Source of the DNA: Hyphomicrobiales bacterium
Lineage (GTDB): Bacteria > Pseudomonadota > Alphaproteobacteria > Rhizobiales > Xanthobacteraceae
Direction of reading: 5' to 3'
DNA length: 64,000 nucleotides
NCBI GenBank assembly: GCA_016185205.1
Contig: JACPOA010000032.1
Coordinates: 124,001-188,000, forward strand
Shown here: positions 59,425-64,000 of the stretch, piece after piece
Layout of the letters: the number at the start of each line of letters is the position of its first letter
Position numbering within the stretch: the stretch's first letter is position 1
Position numbers and translations under genes: made by a program
Notes under the pieces: model-generated
The model's database searches: none
The model's input: the letters and a program-made list of their open reading frames with translations, nothing else
What the model was told of the DNA's origin: nothing

Positions 59425-60174
59425 TTAACGCCGCGTTGCACCAATATCGTCATGTTGCGGCTGCTTTGGCGCCGGGTCGAACCAGGAAAACAGCAATAAG
59501 CCGGCGAGAAAGCCGCCGATATGCGCCTGCCAGGCCACCGGCTGATCGCTGCCGGTAAACGACAGCGAGCCGAGCCCGAATATGAGATTGATGCCGAACC
59601 ATACGCCCAGAAAGATCAGCACGCGCGCATCGCTCAACACGCGTGTGAGCGGGATCGCCGGCACGCGATAGGCCTCGTCGTTGTCGGCGCGCAGCATGTT
59701 GAGCGGGCCGCCGCGCTGGAACGCAAACCGCATCGCCGCCGCCATCAGGCCGGAGACCGCCGCCGAGGCGCCGATCATCGGGAACTGCTCGCCGGCATGC
59801 GTGGCCAGATGCAGGGCGGCGCCCGCCGCCGCCGTCACCGCGAAGAACGCGATGAAGCGCAACGCGCCGAACCGCCGCGCCACCGCGCTGCCGAACGGCA
59901 GCAGCCAAACCGCGTTGACGCCGAAATGAGTCCAGTCGGCATGGATCAGCGAATAGCTGACGAAGGTCCAAATCTCGGCGCCGAGGCCGCCCGGCAGCGC
60001 GCCGTCGAGCACCGCCGAGCTATCGTAGCGCGCCGGGATAAAGGCAAAGCGAATCAGGAACGCGATGTCCTGATCGTCGCTGAGCAGCAGCGTGCGCACG
60101 CCATGAACGAGCGCCAGCAGCGCCAGCACGACGAGCACGACCGGGGGGATATTGAATAGCGGTTCGCGTTTCAC
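59425..60174 (-). CDS. Rhomboid-family intramembrane serine protease
   Basis: A 249-residue membrane protein from the GTG at 60174 with GGA eight bases upstream. The catalytic serine is Ser137 in FPMIGASAAVSGLMA, and the histidine is His218 in AWQAHIGGFLAGLLLF. The HADWTHFGVNAVWLLPFG segment is the conserved TM2 loop. The first helix is at 11-28. The frame extends upstream without rhomboid similarity. Substrates are unknown. Confidence 0.9.
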   Translation of the reverse strand: MKREPLFNIPPVVLVVLALLALVHGVRTLLLSDDQDIAFLIRFAFIPARYDSSAVLDGALPGGLGAEIWTFVSYSLIHADWTHFGVNAVWLLPFGSAVARRFGALRFIAFFAVTAAAGAALHLATHAGEQFPMIGASAAVSGLMAAAMRFAFQRGGPLNMLRADNDEAYRVPAIPLTRVLSDARVLIFLGVWFGINLIFGLGSLSFTGSDQPVAWQAHIGGFLAGLLLFSWFDPAPKQPQHDDIGATRR

Positions 60175-60230
60175 GAAGAGTTTCCGGTGGGGGCTTGAGT
60201 TACCCCGCTTGGCCGCTTGCCCGCAAGCCA

Positions 60231-60259
60231 AGAAAAAAAGGAGGGCTTTCGCCCTCCTT
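60231..60259 (-). terminator. Strong minus-strand terminator with no gene before it
   Basis: On the minus strand AAGGAGGGC and GCCCTCCTT form a 9-bp stem with a four-base loop followed by a run of T (60233-60239 is all A on the plus strand). It lies upstream of the rhomboid gene. No minus-strand gene ends near it, so it should terminate an unannotated transcript, perhaps a small RNA. Confidence 0.8.
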
Positions 60260-60476
60260 CGGCAGCTTTGTGTGGATCGGCGACGACAATAGGCCATTCG
60301 ACGCCGGCTGCAATTCGGTTGCGATGTTAACATTAATTTGCATGGCCGGCCGCGCGTCTGCGCTCCCGGCACGCCCCCTGCTCCGCCTGTTTCGTCGCGG
60401 CGAAAAGCCGGCGCGTCTGTCCCGATCGGGGACAGCAAGACGCCGGCGCCGTCTCGCGACGGAACAGGTGGCGCCC
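60260..60476. other. Gene-free stretch between the orphan terminator and the PAS gene
   Basis: Holds the promoter of the PAS gene (plus) and, if the terminator is used, a minus-strand transcript of unknown start. A short minus frame starting ATGCAAATTAATG at 60342 would run through the hairpin and is not convincing as a gene. An imperfect GC-rich inverted repeat lies at 60396-60453. Confidence 0.4.
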
Positions 60477-61085
60477 ATGAAGCATCCGTCCACGCGCGCG
60501 GTGTACGCTTATTGGAACGAAAAGCGGGGTCACCGTGCGGCGCCCGATCGCGCCGACATCGATCCGGCCGCCATCCGCCATGCACTCGGCGATACCTTCA
60601 TGCTGGCGGCGGATTTCGTCGATGAACTGCGCTTCCGCCTGGCCGGCACGCGCGTCTGCGCGCTGTTCTGCCACGAGATCAAAGGCGAAGCCTTTGCCGA
60701 GCTCTGGAGCGAGGACAGCCGCGAGCGGATCGAAGCCCTGCTTGCCATCCTCCATGACGAGACGCTGGGCGCGGTCGCCGGCGTCACCGCCCGCACCGCC
60801 GACGGCAGCGACGCCGATCTGGAAATCCTGCTGTTGCCGCTTGCCCATGTCGGGCATGCCCGCATTCGCGCACTCGGCGTGCTGGCGCCGGTGGTGCCGC
60901 CCTATTGGCTCGGGGAAAAGCCGGTGGTCGAGCTCGTGCTCGGCACGCTGCGCCATATCGGGCCGGAAACCGAACGTTTGGGCGCGCCGCAATTCGCATC
61001 GACCCCGGTCGGTGGCCGCCGGCGTCACGGCTTCGTGGTCTATAGCGGCGGCCGCGAGATGTCGTCGGGCGAGCGGACCGGCTAA
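60477..61085 (+). CDS. PAS-like domain protein of unknown function
   Basis: A 202-residue protein from the ATG at 60477 (MKHPSTRAVYAYWNEKRGHR). Its order RAVYAYWNEKRG, DTFMLAADFVDELRFRLAGT and AFAELWSEDSRE matches the PAS-fold sensor family that is common as single-domain proteins in alphaproteobacteria. The C-terminal 50 residues are basic. No output domain is present. A PilZ gene follows 55 bases downstream on the same strand, so the two may act in the same c-di-GMP-linked response; that is inference. Confidence 0.78.
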   Translation: MKHPSTRAVYAYWNEKRGHRAAPDRADIDPAAIRHALGDTFMLAADFVDELRFRLAGTRVCALFCHEIKGEAFAELWSEDSRERIEALLAILHDETLGAVAGVTARTADGSDADLEILLLPLAHVGHARIRALGVLAPVVPPYWLGEKPVVELVLGTLRHIGPETERLGAPQFASTPVGGRRRHGFVVYSGGREMSSGERTG

Positions 61086-61097
61086 CGCGCCGTTAAC
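61082..61097 (+). promoter_or_regulatory. CtrA-like box before the PilZ gene
   Basis: CTAA, seven bases, TTAAC: one mismatch to TTAA-N7-TTAAC, lying 44 bases before the PilZ start and overlapping the PAS gene stop. Confidence 0.35.
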
Positions 61098-61140
61098 GAT
61101 AGCCCAATAGGGTCATTGGCTGCAGGAAAACGCCCCCAAT

Positions 61141-61776
61141 ATGCCAGTCGCCATGGCAGTGCCGATGACCAAGACGAGAATTGTGCCCCGGTCCGAGGAA
61201 CGCCGGCGGCATCAGCGCGTCAAGGTCAACCTGCTCGGGCGCTACATGCTGTCCGACCGCCGCGAGTTTCCCTGCCAGGTCATCGATATGTCGCCGGGCG
61301 GTATGGCGGTGGTGGCGCCGGTGTGCGGCAATCCGGGCGAGCGCGTGATCGCCTATGTCGATCATCTCGGCCGGCTCGAGGGCAAGATAGCACGTCTGCT
61401 CGACAACGGCTTCGCTATGACCATCTCGGCGACCTCGCGCAAGCGCGACAAGCTCGCCGCCCAGCTCACCTGGCTGGCCAACCGGCAAATCCTCAATCTG
61501 CCGGAAGACCGCCGCCACGGCCGCTTCACGCCGCGCAATGCGCTGGGACGACTGATCCTGCCGAACGGCACCAATGTCGCCTGCCGCGTGATCGACCTGT
61601 CCGCCTCGGGCGCCGCGATCGCGATCGCTCCCGACCTGCTGCCGGCGATAGGCGCCGCCGTCACCATCGGCAAGACGACGGGCCGGGTGGTCCGTCACAT
61701 CGAAGACGGCTTCGCCATCGAATTCACCCGCCTGCAGCATCCCGACTCCATCGAAGACAACGTCACCGGCGAATAG
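61141..61776 (+). CDS. Protein with two PilZ domains
   Basis: A 211-residue protein. The first PilZ domain has the c-di-GMP-binding RxxxR (RRRHQRVKVNLLGRY) and DMSPGG motifs. The second carries FTPRNALGRLILPNGTNVAC and DLSASGAAI, but its arginine motif is reduced, so it may not bind ligand. In-frame ATGs at 61153 and 61165 are possible alternative starts. It could sense c-di-GMP and act on motility or polysaccharide production; the target is unknown. Confidence 0.9.
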   Translation: MPVAMAVPMTKTRIVPRSEERRRHQRVKVNLLGRYMLSDRREFPCQVIDMSPGGMAVVAPVCGNPGERVIAYVDHLGRLEGKIARLLDNGFAMTISATSRKRDKLAAQLTWLANRQILNLPEDRRHGRFTPRNALGRLILPNGTNVACRVIDLSASGAAIAIAPDLLPAIGAAVTIGKTTGRVVRHIEDGFAIEFTRLQHPDSIEDNVTGE

Positions 61777-62127
61777 CGTCACCGCGCCGTAAACGCCGCG
61801 CCTGCAATTGCGCGCGTCGGCAGCGGCGATTCACATCTGTCGCGCCTGGCCACGGCGATCGGCGCGACAAAGCTCCACCCCACTGAAGGTAAACGTGACG
61901 CGCGCGCGCGCGCGTGCAGACGCGCCAACGTTGACTTAAGTCAATTAACGTATAAAATTTTAGCTAAATTGTATTCTATACGTTTTTAATCGAGTTATAT
62001 TTGAAATTATACTGTATTCGTCTCTTGCTTTAGTTTGGTTATCCTCAAAATGACTTGCTAGATTTAGCGGCGCTGCAAAAATTTTGTGACAAATGTGGTC
62101 CCAACAAGACGAGAAGGGGCCACAACA
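61777..62127. promoter_or_regulatory. AT-rich promoter region before the BTLCP gene
   Basis: A 350-base region without a gene. It starts with a GC-rich part that includes an alternating CG tract (61902-61915) and then drops to about 130 bases of very AT-rich DNA (61935-62060), unlike the rest of the window. A perfect 14-base palindrome TTGACTTAAGTCAA lies at 61931-61944. These look like control elements for the gene at 62128. Confidence 0.5.
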
Positions 62128-62796
62128 ATGGGCGGGCGTTTCGAACGGACACTGCGGACCGGCCGCGCGCTGGTCATTGCCGGTGCGGCGGTACTGGCGG
62201 CCTCGGCAGGCGCCAGCGCCGCCAATGAGCGCACCGCTTCGCTCGGCGGCTTTTCGGCGAATGAGCACATCGTGTTTGCCACCGTCGGCGAGCCGACGAA
62301 GACGCCGATCGGCTGGGTCGAGTTCTGCATCGAATACAAACCGGAATGCGCGACCCGGCCGTCGGCACCGCGCGACGTCGTGCTCACGCCCAAGGCCTGG
62401 TCCGACATGGTCAAGGTCAACGCCTGGGTCAACGACAGCATCCATCCGGTCACAGACCTCGAACATTGGGGCGTGGTCGAGCGCTGGAATTATCCCGACG
62501 ACGGCAAGGGCGACTGCGAGGACTATGTGCTGCTCAAGCGGCGCATGCTGATGCAGGCCGGCTGGCCGCGCGAGGCGCTGCTCATCACGGTGGTGCGCGA
62601 CAAGAAGGGCGACGGCCATGCCGTGCTCACGGTCAAGACCAATCGCGGCGAGTTCGTGCTCGACAACCAGGAATCGCAGGTCTTGGCCTGGAACAAGACC
62701 GGCTACCGCTTCGTGAAACGCCAATCGCAATCCGATCCGAATACTTGGGTCGCACTCGGCGAACCGCGCTCGCCGGCCACGGTCTCGGCACGCTAA
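62128..62796 (+). CDS. Bacterial transglutaminase-like cysteine peptidase (BTLCP)
   Basis: A 222-residue exported protein from the ATG at 62128, preceded by GAAGGGG. The signal peptide ([20 protein letters not shown]) leads to the BTLCP domain with Cys130 in DGKGDCEDYVLLKRRML, His164 in GDGHAVLTVKT and Asp179 in EFVLDNQES. Relatives such as LapG cleave surface adhesins under c-di-GMP control. That makes a link with the nearby PilZ gene attractive but unproven. Confidence 0.88.
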   Translation: MGGRFERTLRTGRALVIAGAAVLAASAGASAANERTASLGGFSANEHIVFATVGEPTKTPIGWVEFCIEYKPECATRPSAPRDVVLTPKAWSDMVKVNAWVNDSIHPVTDLEHWGVVERWNYPDDGKGDCEDYVLLKRRMLMQAGWPREALLITVVRDKKGDGHAVLTVKTNRGEFVLDNQESQVLAWNKTGYRFVKRQSQSDPNTWVALGEPRSPATVSAR

Positions 62797-62894
62797 CAGT
62801 TCTATCCGCGTCGTCGCTTGAGCTGATCTGAAACGAGGAATTCGCGCTCCCGGTCACGTCCCCACCCCTCCCCGTCCCCAGACCGGGTTCGCGA

Positions 62895-62924
62895 GCGGCC
62901 GGCCCTCCCCCAAGGGCCGGCCGC
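62895..62924 (-). terminator. Strong hairpin after the mutase gene
   Basis: Perfect 12-bp arms GCGGCCGGCCCT and AGGGCCGGCCGC with a six-base loop, 30 bases beyond the mutase stop on the minus strand. There is no T run, so it may be an RNA stabiliser or a Rho-assisted end. Confidence 0.6.
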
Positions 62925-62953
62925 ACCCTATTTTGGCAGGCCCCCGCGCGCGC

Positions 62954-64000
62954 TCAAAACACTGGCGTCTCGCGGTAGCTGCCCCAAAGGCCTTTGAGCT
63001 TCTCGATGATATCGCCCATGGTGGCGCCATTGGCGACCAGCGCGATCGTGATCGGCATGATGTTGGCCCGCTCGTCCTTCGCCACCGCGACCAGTTCTTC
63101 GAGCAGCGCATTCACCTTGGCATTGTCGCGGGTGGCGCGCACACGGCGGGTGCGGGCGATCTGCCGTTCGGCGGTCGTCGGATCGTAGGGGTGGGTCTCG
63201 ATCCCGGCCTCCTCGTCGCGCATGACGAATTTGTTCACGCCGATCACCGACTTCTCGCCGTTCTGCTTGCGCAATGCCGTTTCATAGGCGAAATCGGCGA
63301 TCTGCTTCTGGAACCAGCCTTCCTCGATCAGCTTGATGGTGCCGCCGTGGGCGTCGACATAATCGAGGATTTCGAAAATGCGCTTTTCGTATTCGTCGGT
63401 CAGGCTCTCGACCAGATAGGAGCCGCCGAGCGGATCGACGACATTGGTGACATTGGTCTCTTCCGCGATGATCTGCTGGGTGCGCAGTGCCATGCGCATG
63501 GCGTCCTCGGTCGGGATGGCGAAAGCTTCATCGTAGCCATTGGTGTGCAGCGATTGGCAGCCGCCGAGCACGGCCGAGAGCGCCTGCAAGGCGGTGCGCA
63601 CAATATTGATCTGATGTTGCGGTTTGGTCAGCGTCGCCGCCGCGGTCTGGCAATGGAACCGCAGCCGCATCGAATCTTGATTCTTGGCGCCGAACCGGTT
63701 TTTCATGATCTTGGCCCAGCAGCGGCGCGCGGCGCGGAACTTGGCGATCTCCTCGAAAAAATCGCCCTGCGCCACGAAATAGAAGGCGAGCCGCGGCGCG
63801 AACTTGTCCACGTCCATGCCGGTCTTCAGCGCCTCTTCGACATAGACGATGCCGTTGGCCAGCGTGAACGCCACTTCCTGCAACGGCGAGGAGCCGGCTT
63901 CCGAGATATGGTAGCCGGAAATATTGATCGGATTGTAGCGCTTCATGTGTTCGGCGCAGTAGGTGATGGCGTCGCGCACGATCCGCACCGAGGGCGCGAT
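62954..64000 (-). CDS. Methylmalonyl-CoA-mutase-family large subunit (C-terminal part; runs off the window)
   Basis: The frame stays open to the window end (349 codons seen, counting the stop). NPINISGYHISEAGSSPLQE, FRAARRCWAKIMKNRFGA and NVVDPLGGSYLVESLTDEYE are hallmarks of the acyl-CoA mutase barrel. The protein ends at MGDIIEKLKGLWGSYRETPVF with no cobalamin-binding domain. So this is the catalytic chain of a two-subunit enzyme of the IcmA or archaeal MCM-alpha type, and the B12 subunit should be elsewhere. The exact substrate cannot be decided from this part. Confidence 0.88.
   Translation of the reverse strand: MAPSVRIVRDAITYCAEHMKRYNPINISGYHISEAGSSPLQEVAFTLANGIVYVEEALKTGMDVDKFAPRLAFYFVAQGDFFEEIAKFRAARRCWAKIMKNRFGAKNQDSMRLRFHCQTAAATLTKPQHQINIVRTALQALSAVLGGCQSLHTNGYDEAFAIPTEDAMRMALRTQQIIAEETNVTNVVDPLGGSYLVESLTDEYEKRIFEILDYVDAHGGTIKLIEEGWFQKQIADFAYETALRKQNGEKSVIGVNKFVMRDEEAGIETHPYDPTTAERQIARTRRVRATRDNAKVNALLEELVAVAKDERANIMPITIALVANGATMGDIIEKLKGLWGSYRETPVF

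Overview
This looks like a chromosomal segment of a GC-rich alphaproteobacterium of the order Hyphomicrobiales, closest in style to Nitrobacteraceae/Xanthobacteraceae (Bradyrhizobium, Rhodopseudomonas, Pseudolabrys-type). The evidence is the form of the rpoBC/ribosomal cluster, the tRNA-Tyr/Gly/Trp cluster, a TctC-type ('Bug') solute receptor, DUF2336, PilZ and transglutaminase-like (BTLCP) genes, and palindromic intergenic repeats. I see no phage, transposase, CRISPR array or plasmid functions. Most of the window is housekeeping and core metabolic DNA with a few accessory inserts.

Layout. 1-13000: minus-strand information-processing cluster, transcribed secE-nusG-rplK-rplA-rplJ-rplL-rpoB-rpoC-(terminator)-rpsL. 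13060-16400: tRNA-Trp, tRNA-Gly, a small GIY-YIG gene and tRNA-Tyr (minus), embedded in palindromic repeats; then rlmB, two small uncharacterised genes and tRNA-Thr. The tufB gene often found between tRNA-Gly and secE is absent here. 16500-21500: cold-shock protein, lipoprotein, TctC-type receptor, a broken metallo-hydrolase, and a TonB-dependent receptor under a cobalamin riboswitch, hence a predicted vitamin B12 receptor. 21800-25400: a heavy-metal module (MerR-type regulator, DUF411 protein, P1B-type ATPase with a perfect MerR-type operator) bordered on both sides by gene remnants (a TPR protein and probably cutA).

25400-33000: NAD kinase; a two-subunit molybdenum hydroxylase; then a signalling group (receiver protein, Hpt protein, DUF2336 protein, SLT transglycosylase). 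Several promoters here carry CtrA-like boxes. 32500-41700: MaoC-type hydratase, metallo-hydrolase, HpcH/HpaI-type CoA lyase, a radical SAM protein, hisI, folE, a NifU/IscU-like scaffold lacking the third cysteine, a periplasmic ClpP-fold protein, yidD and a DedA-type protein. 41800-45800: thrS, a pentahaem cytochrome with EF-hand-like loops, a frameshifted small exported protein and a class I cytochrome c.

45900-51000: trehalose operon otsB-GH15-otsA with overlapping genes, preceded by an unknown exported protein. 51000-56150: an operon encoding a DevBCA-like exporter (membrane fusion protein, FtsX-type permease, ATPase), followed by a large P-loop protein of unknown function; this is the least explained block of the window. 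56400-64000: nitroreductase, flavin reductase, patatin-like lipase, CBS protein, rhomboid protease, PAS and PilZ proteins, a BTLCP peptidase, and the C-terminal part of a methylmalonyl-CoA-mutase-family subunit that runs off the end.

Boundaries were read by eye. Homology calls rest on recognised motifs and domain order, not on a database search.
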